From the NCBI RefSeq assembly GCF_021151785.1, contig NZ_JAGKWP010000079.1, positions 1 to 10,581 on the forward strand: a DNA stretch of 10,581 nucleotides. The letters run 5' to 3'. The stretch comes from Flavobacterium sp. GTDB lineage: Bacteria; Bacteroidota; Bacteroidia; Flavobacteriales; Flavobacteriaceae. Positions 1-6,282 of this stretch are shown piece by piece (position 1 is the stretch's first letter; every line of letters begins with the position of its first letter). The notes below the pieces were generated by a model. It ran no database searches. It worked only from the letters and a program-made list of their open reading frames with translations, and was not told the origin of the DNA. The translations under genes were made by a program, and so were the position numbers.

Positions 1-63
1 TTCTGAATGAGGCCAATCCTGTTCTTTAATATCGTTAGGAATAGATTTATCCTTTTCTTTCAT
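1..63 (-). CDS. Partial hypothetical protein, N-terminus only (21 codons visible)
   Basis: An ATG on the minus strand at 63-61 opens a frame that stays open to the window edge. The visible peptide begins MKEKDKSIPNDIKEQ and continues with a DWPHSE stretch. It is strongly hydrophilic and shows no signal peptide or membrane segment in this part. The start lies only 2 bases beyond the stop codon of the PlsC-like gene, so the two are very likely co-transcribed with the acyltransferase first. I do not recognise the family from 21 residues and assign no function. The tight spacing and uninterrupted frame are the only support for it being a real gene. Confidence 0.55.
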   Translation of the reverse strand, partial: MKEKDKSIPNDIKEQDWPHSE

Positions 64-65
64 AG

Positions 66-638
66 TTACTTTGTTGTTAGTATTTTCGTTGGAGAATAAC
101 TAAATTCTTTCTTTTTCCCTTGAATTCCTTCAAATTTACTTTCTAAAAATTTTAAATCTGTTTCAAAATTACCTGTAATTTGAAAAGGATCAGCCACTAT
201 AATTTTTTTATTCCCCCAATCAAATGCTACAGGAACTATAGGAACATTCGCTTTTTGTGCAATATAATAAAAACCTGTTTTCCATTCTGTTACTTTTTTT
301 CTTGTTCCTTCTGGAGCAATAGCAAGCCTAAATGTGTCTTTTTGTGCAAATATTTTTGCAATAGAATCTACCTTATTTTCATTTTTTTGTCGATTTAATG
401 GTGTACCGCCCATCCATGAAAAATAATAATTTAAAGGAAAAATGAATAATTCTTTTTTACCCACCCAATTAATATCAATACCAAGTACACCTCTTGTCAT
501 AACTCCAATAAAAAAATCAAACCAACTGGTGTGAGGTACTACTATAAAGACACACTTTTTTAAATTTTTATCGAATGTTCCTTCTTGTTTCCAACCTAAT
601 AAGGTAAAGAATATAAATTGATATATTTTTTGTCTCAT
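66..638 (-). CDS. PlsC-like lysophospholipid acyltransferase family protein
   Basis: This 190-residue protein has the PlsC/LPLAT acyltransferase motifs in order. Motif I is H-x4-D in PHTSWFD (His36, Asp41, the catalytic pair). Motif II lies around GGTPLNR (77-83), with Arg83 a likely phosphate contact. Motif III is PEGTRKK (109-115), and motif IV is VPIVPVAFD (132-140). The family transfers an acyl group from acyl-ACP or acyl-CoA to a lysophospholipid such as 1-acyl-glycerol-3-phosphate at the inner membrane. The protein is shorter than typical PlsC (about 240 residues) and has only a short hydrophobic N-terminus (about 5-15), as in the compact acyltransferases common in Bacteroidota. The exact acceptor lipid cannot be read from the sequence. 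It starts 53 bp from the divergent gene at 692 and is followed 2 bp after its stop by another minus-strand gene. Confidence 0.88.
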   Translation of the reverse strand: MRQKIYQFIFFTLLGWKQEGTFDKNLKKCVFIVVPHTSWFDFFIGVMTRGVLGIDINWVGKKELFIFPLNYYFSWMGGTPLNRQKNENKVDSIAKIFAQKDTFRLAIAPEGTRKKVTEWKTGFYYIAQKANVPIVPVAFDWGNKKIIVADPFQITGNFETDLKFLESKFEGIQGKKKEFSYSPTKILTTK

Positions 639-656
639 TTCTTATGTATAAGTTGG

Positions 657-664
657 CAAATTTA
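657..664 (-). promoter_or_regulatory. Candidate Bacteroidota -7 box for the PlsC-like gene
   Basis: Read on the minus strand the bases are TAAATTTG, a full match to the Bacteroidota -7 consensus TAnnTTTG, ending 18 bases before the ATG at 638. No clear TTG appears at the expected upstream distance, so the match is partial. The box lies between the start codons of the two divergent genes, and it would sit inside the coding sequence if the plus-strand gene started at 644. Such boxes arise by chance in AT-rich DNA. Confidence 0.35.
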
Positions 665-691
665 ATTTATATTTACCTAGTTTCTTTGATT

Positions 692-1357
692 ATGTTAAAA
701 AAAATACTGAGTTACCTCTATCCTATTACCGTTTATTCTGAAAAATCTATTATAAGTAAAGAATTAAAAATACTTCTATACAACGGTAACTATTTACTAG
801 ATACCACTAATACCAATTATTCTTATGGTAGTTTAGAAAAAGTATTGAAGAAAGGATTGAATTTTATAGGCAATAAAATTATTCAAGAGAAGAGAAACAT
901 TCTAGTTATGGGTGTTGCAGGCGGAAGCGTGATAAAAACGTTAGTCAATGACTTTAATTGTAATCAACCAATCACTGGTATTGAGCTAGATGCAAATATA
1001 ATTCGATTAGCAAATAAATATTTTGAATTAAATAAAATCCCAAATTTTAATTGTATCATCGATGATGCGCAACATTTTATCGCTCATTCAGATCAAAATT
1101 TTGATCTTATCATTATCGATATTTTTGAAGACATGAGCATGCCTGACTTCTTATTTGAATCTAAATTTATTAACAATTATAAAAAAAGACTCTCTAACAA
1201 AGGACATATTATTTTTAACATGATGTGGAGTGGACCTGACAAAAGAGATAAAATTTCCAATTTTTTAAATCATTTTGAAGATAAAAATTATCAAATTCAA
1301 CATTTAAAATCTGTTGAAAAATACAATGATTTATTTGTTATTCAATCATTAGATTAA
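692..1357 (+). CDS. Spermidine-synthase-like, methyltransferase-fold protein
   Basis: With the ATG at 692 the product has 221 residues (numbering here from that ATG) and begins MLKKILSYLYP. It carries the Rossmann-type core of the spermidine synthase family: a nucleotide-binding loop VMGVAGGS (72-79), an acidic ribose-binding strand ending ITGIELD (94-100), IIDDAQHF (122-129), and FDLIIID (137-143). True aminopropyltransferases have GGGDG in the first loop and an acidic D-S-S-D-P-type catalytic segment. Here these read GVAGGS and DIFED, so aminopropyl transfer to putrescine is doubtful and an S-adenosylmethionine-dependent methyltransferase role is equally possible. An in-frame ATG at 644 would add 16 hydrophobic residues, but it lies 5 bp from the start of the opposing gene and would leave no room for promoters, so I prefer 692. 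It precedes the channel gene by 37 bp. Confidence 0.72.
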   Translation: MLKKILSYLYPITVYSEKSIISKELKILLYNGNYLLDTTNTNYSYGSLEKVLKKGLNFIGNKIIQEKRNILVMGVAGGSVIKTLVNDFNCNQPITGIELDANIIRLANKYFELNKIPNFNCIIDDAQHFIAHSDQNFDLIIIDIFEDMSMPDFLFESKFINNYKKRLSNKGHIIFNMMWSGPDKRDKISNFLNHFEDKNYQIQHLKSVEKYNDLFVIQSLD

Positions 1358-1394
1358 CCTAAAAGTAGTATCTTTAATTGTTAAAATAACCTAT

Positions 1395-2111
1395 ATGAAA
1401 TCATTTTTTAAAAAATTATTGTTAGGTAAAATTTCAACTAGAGATAGAAAACCTGCAAAAATTAGTCCTATAAAAAAAAGAATATTAAATATTCGTTCTA
1501 TATGGAACAATGATCATCAAGATGACAACGGAATTGAAAAATTGTTTCGCTTATTTTTAGCTATTTCACAATTATTGTTTCCAGGTGTTTACATTAAACA
1601 AATGGCTAACAAATATGGACGTGAATATCAAGATTTAGCAATGGATGTCTACATTTTAATTAAACTTAGTTTGCCCTATTTTATTTTAATTAATGGATGG
1701 CAAAACAGGATTATTCTTGTTGTTATTATGATTTATTTTTTAATTGAAACAGCCTTATACATTCCTATGTTAATATTTGCCTCTGATATGTTGTCAAGAC
1801 CACGTTCTTATAAACGATCTATGATGTTACTCTTCTTGAATTATGTAGAAATTGTATCGGCATTTGCTGTCTTATACACACTTGGTGACAATATGAATCA
1901 ACACTTTACACATTGGTTTGATGCTGTTTACTTTAGTGTAATCACCTCTAATTCACTAGGATATGGAGATTATCATCCTGTTAGTCTATTTGGAAAAGTA
2001 TTAGCAAGTATTCAAACGATGTTTTTCTTATCTTTTTTAGTTCTTTTTATTAATTTCTTTTCAAATAATGTAAAAACAAAAGGGTATTTTGATCATGAAA
2101 ACAATGATTAA
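1395..2111 (+). CDS. Potassium-channel family membrane protein (Ion_trans_2-type pore)
   Basis: This 238-residue membrane protein ends in an ion-channel pore module. A pore helix (HWFDAVYFSVITS, 173-185) leads to a filter-like LGYGD (188-192), and a last transmembrane helix spans about 204-223. The GYGD signature is the K+ selectivity filter, although the residues before it (TSNSL) differ from the usual T-x-T-V/T-x-G pattern. Upstream hydrophobic segments lie at about 52-66, 84-100, 106-128 and 142-163, and the first 45 residues are basic. No cytoplasmic RCK/TrkA or cyclic-nucleotide domain follows the pore, and the C-terminus is only about 15 residues. It probably conducts K+ as a tetramer in the inner membrane, which is inferred from the motif. 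It lies 37 bp after the spermidine-synthase-like gene and is likely co-transcribed with it. Its stop overlaps the opposing yitT-like stop. Confidence 0.8.
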   Translation: MKSFFKKLLLGKISTRDRKPAKISPIKKRILNIRSIWNNDHQDDNGIEKLFRLFLAISQLLFPGVYIKQMANKYGREYQDLAMDVYILIKLSLPYFILINGWQNRIILVVIMIYFLIETALYIPMLIFASDMLSRPRSYKRSMMLLFLNYVEIVSAFAVLYTLGDNMNQHFTHWFDAVYFSVITSNSLGYGDYHPVSLFGKVLASIQTMFFLSFLVLFINFFSNNVKTKGYFDHENND

Positions 2112-3082
2112 TGTAAAGGTCGTTTTTTTATCATTCCTCCTTTAGTATCTTTAACACTATTCATCACAATAAAAGCATTGGGTTCAATTTTCTCTATCTC
2201 AGTATTTAAACGATTTAACTCTAATCGTGTAACTACCGTATAGAGTATATCGGTCTCTTTAGTTTCACCACGTTTACCGTAACCTTTTTTTCCACTATAC
2301 ACAGTTACACCGCGCCCCATTTTTTCAATAATCATTTGTCTTATTTCTTCATTATTTGAAGAAATAATAGTAACTCCAATATATTCATCAATCCCCTCTA
2401 CAATAAAGTCTAATGTTTTGGAAGCTGATAAATATGTAATCATGGAGTAAAGAGCTACTTCTATACCTAAAAAATAAGCCGCAGTACTAAAAATAATTAC
2501 ATTAATTACAATAATAACGTCTCCTATAGTTGTCCCGAATTTCCGACTTAAATAAATTGCTAATACCTCAGTTCCATCAATTACGGCACCTCCCCTAACC
2601 GCAAAACCGATTCCTGCCCCTAAAAAGAAACCACCAAAAATGGCAACTAATAAATTATCATTGGTCACATTTGGAAAAGAAACAGTAGCTAAAACTAATG
2701 ACAAACCAGCTATGGCTACAGCCGTTTTTATTGCAAATTTTTTGCTTACTACTTTATATCCCATCAAAACAAAAGGAATATTTACAACCACAATTAATAT
2801 AGGTAAAGGTATTTTTGTAATTGCTGATATTAATAAAGAAATTCCAGTAGCACCTCCATCAATGAAATCATTGGTCAATAGAAAACCTTTAAATCCAAAA
2901 GCAGCAGAAAAGATACCCAGAGTGATTAAAAAAAAATCTTTCCCCGCACGTTTGATTAAAATTAATAAAATTCGATAAGCTTTGGCTAACTGATAATCAG
3001 AAAAATGTTTTGTTTTTTGATTAACCGTTTTTTTGTCTCTTAAAATAGTTTGGGCTAATACTTCTTTTAAAAATGCTTTCAT
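2108..3082 (-). CDS. YitT family membrane protein with C-terminal DUF2179 domain
   Basis: This 324-residue protein fits the YitT family, with a multi-pass membrane domain (DUF161-type) followed by a soluble DUF2179 domain. Hydrophobic segments lie at about 50-70, 93-110, 117-135, 144-163 and 187-205. Conserved glycine-rich turns are GGATG (76-80) and RGGAVIDGTE (163-172). The C-terminal domain, about 230-312, starts EYIGVTIIS and contains GRGVTVYSGKKGYG (257-270) and DILYTVVTRLE (278-288). The biochemical function of the family is not established. I start the gene at the ATG at 3082. A TTG two codons upstream (3088) is also in frame but is a poorer choice when an ATG is adjacent. The protein has a charged N-terminal extension of about 45 residues before the first membrane segment. 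It lies 70 bp downstream of kdsB, with an inverted repeat in that gap. Confidence 0.87.
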   Translation of the reverse strand: MKAFLKEVLAQTILRDKKTVNQKTKHFSDYQLAKAYRILLILIKRAGKDFFLITLGIFSAAFGFKGFLLTNDFIDGGATGISLLISAITKIPLPILIVVVNIPFVLMGYKVVSKKFAIKTAVAIAGLSLVLATVSFPNVTNDNLLVAIFGGFFLGAGIGFAVRGGAVIDGTEVLAIYLSRKFGTTIGDVIIVINVIIFSTAAYFLGIEVALYSMITYLSASKTLDFIVEGIDEYIGVTIISSNNEEIRQMIIEKMGRGVTVYSGKKGYGKRGETKETDILYTVVTRLELNRLNTEIEKIEPNAFIVMNSVKDTKGGMIKKRPLH

Positions 3083-3090
3083 ATACAATA

Positions 3091-3125
3091 TTGATTTTGG
3101 CTTGGTCTACAATATACAAAATCAA
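3091..3125. repeat. Inverted repeat upstream of the yitT-like gene
   Basis: Two perfect 9-base arms, TTGATTTTG (3091-3099) and CAAAATCAA (3117-3125), flank a 17-base spacer. The repeat ends 8 bases before the yitT-like start codon. A direct repeat TACAATAT (3084-3091 and 3108-3115) overlaps the same stretch. It could be an operator, a leader hairpin or a weak terminator after kdsB. The stem is AT-rich, so a strong hairpin is unlikely. No regulator is suggested by the neighbourhood. Confidence 0.4.
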
Positions 3126-3152
3126 AAGCAAAATGAAAAACAATTCAATAGA

Positions 3153-3896
3153 TTAACGTCGATTTAACTCTTTTAAAAGTTGTTTAGCTTTTTCTAAATC
3201 TTCAGGAGTATCGATACCTATACTTCCATGATTGGTCTCAATCATTTTAATACGTTTACCATACTCTAAATAGCGAAGTTGTTCTAATTTTTCTGAAGCT
3301 TCTAAAGATAACATAGGCCATTTATAAAAATCTAATAGTGCTTCTTTTCTAAATGCATAAATACCAATATGTTTCATGTACCGCACCCCAACATTTCTTT
3401 CTCTTGGATAAGGAATAACAGAACGAGAGAAATATAGAGCAAAATTTTGTTGATCTACAACCACCTTAACATTATTTGGATTATTAATTTCATCTTCTTC
3501 CGTAATTTCAAACATTAAAGAAGCTAAATCTATTTTTTTTTCTTTATCTTGTTTAAATGCTTCAATAATTTGTTCTAAAGGTTTAGCATCGATAAAAGGT
3601 TCATCACCTTGTACGTTAATTACTATATCTACATCCAATTGTTTTACTGCTTCGGCAATACGATCACTACCACTTTCATGTTCTTTTTTGCTCATGATTG
3701 CATTTCCACCATTTGAAACAATATTATCATAAATTATATAAGAATCTGTTACAACAAAAACATCATCAAATAAACCTGAAATCACAGCCGCTTCATAAGT
3801 CCTTAAAATAACTGTTTTACCTCCTAAGTCTTGCATTAATTTAGCAGGGAAACGAGTAGAAGCATAACGAGCAGGTATAACAGCAATGATTTTCAT
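3153..3896 (-). CDS. kdsB: 3-deoxy-manno-octulosonate cytidylyltransferase (CMP-Kdo synthetase)
   Basis: KdsB activates Kdo with CTP to give CMP-Kdo, the donor used to attach Kdo to lipid A during lipopolysaccharide synthesis in the cytoplasm. The 247-residue length is typical. The N-terminal nucleotide-binding loop is IPARYASTRFPAK (7-19). SGSDR (75-79) and NVQGDEPFI (94-102) are family signatures, with Asp98 an expected Mg2+ ligand. MKHIGIYAFRK (174-184), LEQLR (204-208) and the C-terminal GIDTPEDL (227-234), containing Asp229, complete the diagnostic set. All catalytic signatures appear intact. The gene lies 36 bp after the helicase gene on the same strand and has its own candidate promoter at 3913-3943. 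Its presence supports a Gram-negative, Kdo-containing envelope. Confidence 0.97.
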   Translation of the reverse strand: MKIIAVIPARYASTRFPAKLMQDLGGKTVILRTYEAAVISGLFDDVFVVTDSYIIYDNIVSNGGNAIMSKKEHESGSDRIAEAVKQLDVDIVINVQGDEPFIDAKPLEQIIEAFKQDKEKKIDLASLMFEITEEDEINNPNNVKVVVDQQNFALYFSRSVIPYPRERNVGVRYMKHIGIYAFRKEALLDFYKWPMLSLEASEKLEQLRYLEYGKRIKMIETNHGSIGIDTPEDLEKAKQLLKELNRR

Positions 3897-3912
3897 GATA
3901 GTATATTTTTAA

Positions 3913-3943
3913 CAAAAATAAGATTTTGGAAATTAATTCTCAA
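3913..3943 (-). promoter_or_regulatory. Candidate Bacteroidota promoter for kdsB
   Basis: On the minus strand TTG (3943-3941) is followed after 20 bases by TATTTTTG (3920-3913). This matches the Bacteroidota arrangement TTG, 17-23 bases, TAnnTTTG. The -7 box ends 16 bases before the kdsB ATG, giving a short leader. The -33 element falls within the last codons of the helicase gene, so kdsB may be transcribed both from here and by read-through. This is the only site in the window where I found both promoter elements at a fitting distance. Confidence 0.5.
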
Positions 3944-5357
3944 AAAACTCGTCTTTAAATCCTATTAAATACAATTTATCTTTTGCACGTGTAATAGCAG
4001 TATATAACCAACGAATATATTCTACATCAACACCATCGGGTAAATAAGGTTGTTCCACAAAAACGGTTTGCCATTGACCACCCTGAGATTTGTGACAGGT
4101 AATGGCATAGGAAAACTTAACTTGAAGAGCATTAAAATAAGGATTAGCTTTTACTTTTTGTAATTTTTTATATTGATAAGGTTCATCTGCATAGTCTAAT
4201 AAAACTTCTTGATACAATCGATTGGATTGTTCATAGGTTAAAGAAGGTGATTCACTAGTTATTGTATCTAATAACAAAACGGTATCAAAAGATTCTTGAT
4301 TAGGGTAATCAATCATTCGAACCGTAACTTCTGCAAATCTAAAACCATACAACTCTTTGATTTTTCTTATGGCTAAAACTTCAATAATATCGCCATTAGC
4401 AATGAAACCCGCCTCTGATTTTTCTGTTAACCAAAAATAATTATTTTTCACAACCATTAATAAATCACCTGCTGATAATTCGTTCTCTTTTCCTAAAATT
4501 TTAGCTCTTATTTGTTGATTATATTGATTTGCTCTTTTGTTAGAACGAACAATAAAAGCCGTATCTTCTATACTGAAATTATAAAATGCTTGATGGATGG
4601 CATCCTCAATTTCATAGCCGTCTTGTAAACGGATAATGTCTTTGAAACGATTTAATTTAAATTCAAAACCAGCAATAAATTGTTTTTTCAGTAATGAACG
4701 TAAAGCAGTAGCATTATATAAAATTCCAGATTTTTCAGATTGTCGCATCACTTCATCTAATTCAATATGATGCATTTCTTTTTGATAGTTAATTGACAAG
4801 GAATCTATTTCAAGAGCAGGGCTTACTACTGAATTTACCGGAGGTAACTGGGCCGTATCTCCTACTAAAATAATACGGCAATTTTGTCCGGCATACACAT
4901 AGAACAACAAATCGTCTAATAATGAACCATTTTCATAACGACTCATTTCATTTTGAGCATCTGAAATCATAGATGCTTCATCAACTATGAATACAGTATC
5001 CTTAAACTTATTGGCTTGCATGACAAACCCTACGCCTCCATTTTTATTTTTTTTTGGAAAATAGATTCTTTTATGTATGGTGTATGCTTGTCTTTCGGCA
5101 TATCCTGCCATTACTTTAGCTGCTCTACCTGTAGGAGCCAATAAAACTGCTTTTTGTCCAATTAGATGTAAATAATTTACTAAAACCGAAATCAAAGTTG
5201 TTTTTCCTGTTCCAGCATATCCTTTTAAAACAAAAATAGCTTCATCACCTGATAACATTAAATATTCTGTAATTTTTTGATAGAAAATTTGTTGTTGAAG
5301 TGTGGGTTCAAATGGAAATTGTTCAATAAGGATTTTATAAAATTGGGAAGGCGTCAT
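3933..5357 (-). CDS. RecD-like ATP-dependent DNA helicase / AAA family ATPase (superfamily 1B)
   Basis: With the ATG at 5357 the product has 474 residues and begins MTPSQFYKILIEQFPFEPT. It contains the SF1 helicase motifs in order. Walker A is GYAGTGKTT (46-54), a Q-like FEPTLQQ (16-22) precedes it, and TGRAAK (76-81) is motif Ia. Walker B/motif II is IVDEASM (124-130), motif III is GDTAQLPP (166-173) and motif IV contains MRQ (204-206). The C-terminal UvrD_C_2-type region has YAITCHKSQGGQW (417-429, motif V) and YTAITRAKDKLYL (452-464, motif VI). The family couples ATP hydrolysis to 5'-3' unwinding; the cellular role of this stand-alone version is not known. A GTG at 5444 would extend the protein by 29 residues, but the family-like N-terminus starts at MTPSQFY and the GTG lies inside a promoter-like palindrome. 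kdsB follows on the same strand. Confidence 0.9.
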   Translation of the reverse strand: MTPSQFYKILIEQFPFEPTLQQQIFYQKITEYLMLSGDEAIFVLKGYAGTGKTTLISVLVNYLHLIGQKAVLLAPTGRAAKVMAGYAERQAYTIHKRIYFPKKNKNGGVGFVMQANKFKDTVFIVDEASMISDAQNEMSRYENGSLLDDLLFYVYAGQNCRIILVGDTAQLPPVNSVVSPALEIDSLSINYQKEMHHIELDEVMRQSEKSGILYNATALRSLLKKQFIAGFEFKLNRFKDIIRLQDGYEIEDAIHQAFYNFSIEDTAFIVRSNKRANQYNQQIRAKILGKENELSAGDLLMVVKNNYFWLTEKSEAGFIANGDIIEVLAIRKIKELYGFRFAEVTVRMIDYPNQESFDTVLLLDTITSESPSLTYEQSNRLYQEVLLDYADEPYQYKKLQKVKANPYFNALQVKFSYAITCHKSQGGQWQTVFVEQPYLPDGVDVEYIRWLYTAITRAKDKLYLIGFKDEFFEN

Positions 5358-5443
5358 GTTTGGATTTTGGTCTGTAAATAATACAAGTGATTGATGTAAA
5401 AGTATTTTTTGGTTTTCCCTTACTACAACTACTCGATTTTTCA

Positions 5444-5461
5444 CAAATTTATGTAAATTTG
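5444..5461. promoter_or_regulatory. Palindromic pair of divergent TAAATTTG boxes
   Basis: The 18 bases CAAATTTATGTAAATTTG form an inverted repeat with 8-base arms and a 2-base centre. Each arm read outward is TAAATTTG, a full match to the Bacteroidota -7 box TAnnTTTG. The plus-strand box (5454-5461) ends 17 bases before the DUF3822-like ATG at 5479. The minus-strand box (5451-5444) would give the helicase a leader of about 80 bases. No clear TTG lies at the -33 distance on either side, so the site may instead be an operator or chance AT-rich symmetry. Confidence 0.45.
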
Positions 5462-5478
5462 CTCAATAAACCTATTTC

Positions 5479-6282
5479 ATGGAATTAGATATTACACAGA
5501 AATCATACAAAAAATTAAGTTTTGAAGTGGCTCCTACAGGGGTTTCGTTTTGTGTTTTCGATTTAATTTCGCAGCATGTTTTACATTATAAGCATTATGA
5601 CATTGATCCAAACAACGTGCTAGAAGAAGCCTTATGGAAAGTATTTGTTGAAAACCCCATTTTAGCAGAGCGTTATGATGAAATTGTTGTATTACATAAT
5701 TCAAATTTAAATACTTTTGTTCCAACTTCTTTATTTGATCCCAATCACTTAGGAAGTTACATTCAATATGACAGTAAGGTGTTTGAAACAGATTATTTTG
5801 CTTATGATTATTTAGACACCTATGAGTTGAATAATGTTTTTATTCCCTACACACCAATAAATAACTACTTACTCGATCATTACGATTCATTTGATTATAA
5901 AAATTGTAATTCTATTTTTGTCAAAAAAGCACTAGATTATTCAAAAAACAAAGATTTTAAACAAGTTTGGGTCCATTTCCAAAAAGATAGATTTGAAATT
6001 GTGGTAACAAAAAATCAACAATTATTATTATTTAATACATTTTTATATCAAACATTAGAAGATTTTATCTATTTCTTATTATTTACCTACGAGCAATTAC
6101 AATTAAATCCTGAAGTAGTACCAATACAATTTATTGGAGCTATTTCTGAAGATAATGATTATTTCAAAATGGCTTATCGATATATAAGAAATTGTACCAT
6201 ACTAGATGTAACAGCTTTGCAAAACACACTACAAGTAAATAAAAAAGCTATTTTACGTCATTTTATTTTATTTCATTCATGA
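5479..6282 (+). CDS. DUF3822-like family protein of unknown function
   Basis: This 267-residue soluble protein resembles the Bacteroidota DUF3822 family, mainly by its opening (YKKLSFEVAPTGVSFCVFD, 10-28), its length and its place directly before rsmD. It has no signal peptide, no membrane segment and no recognisable catalytic motif, and it is rich in Tyr and Phe. Two similarly built parts are visible. A beta-hairpin-like start at 13-40 is echoed by KQVWVHFQKDRFEIVVTKNQQLLLFN (161-186), and each is followed by a helical stretch. This resembles the two-lobe pattern of actin-like (ASKHA) folds, but that is an inference. Its TGA overlaps the rsmD ATG (ATGA), so translation is probably coupled. 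It diverges from the helicase gene across a 121-bp region with a promoter-like palindrome. No function is assigned. Confidence 0.82.
   Translation: MELDITQKSYKKLSFEVAPTGVSFCVFDLISQHVLHYKHYDIDPNNVLEEALWKVFVENPILAERYDEIVVLHNSNLNTFVPTSLFDPNHLGSYIQYDSKVFETDYFAYDYLDTYELNNVFIPYTPINNYLLDHYDSFDYKNCNSIFVKKALDYSKNKDFKQVWVHFQKDRFEIVVTKNQQLLLFNTFLYQTLEDFIYFLLFTYEQLQLNPEVVPIQFIGAISEDNDYFKMAYRYIRNCTILDVTALQNTLQVNKKAILRHFILFHS

Noticed and set aside
180..398. Plus-strand 72-codon open frame inside the PlsC-like gene
   Set aside because: It lies wholly antisense to a gene with intact acyltransferase motifs, and its Cys/Phe/Lys-rich product looks like a shadow of AT-rich coding DNA.
644..691. Upstream ATG that would lengthen the spermidine-synthase-like protein by 16 residues
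   Set aside because: It would leave 5 bp between divergent start codons and no space for promoters. The extension is a generic hydrophobic stretch, and MLKKILSY at 692 looks like the natural start.
2640..2978. Plus-strand 112-codon open frame inside the yitT-like gene
   Set aside because: It is antisense to the membrane domain of a recognisable YitT-family protein, and no independent motif or promoter supports it.
3083..3088. TTG start two codons upstream of the yitT-like ATG
   Set aside because: An ATG lies just 6 bases downstream in the same frame, and nothing favours the rarer TTG codon.
5358..5444. 29-residue N-terminal extension of the helicase from a GTG
   Set aside because: The extension has no helicase feature, its start sits inside a promoter-like palindrome, and the segment from MTPSQFY looks like the usual family start.
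5534..5725. Minus-strand 63-codon open frame inside the DUF3822-like gene
   Set aside because: It is antisense to a well-supported gene that forms an operon with rsmD, and nothing recognisable is in its product.
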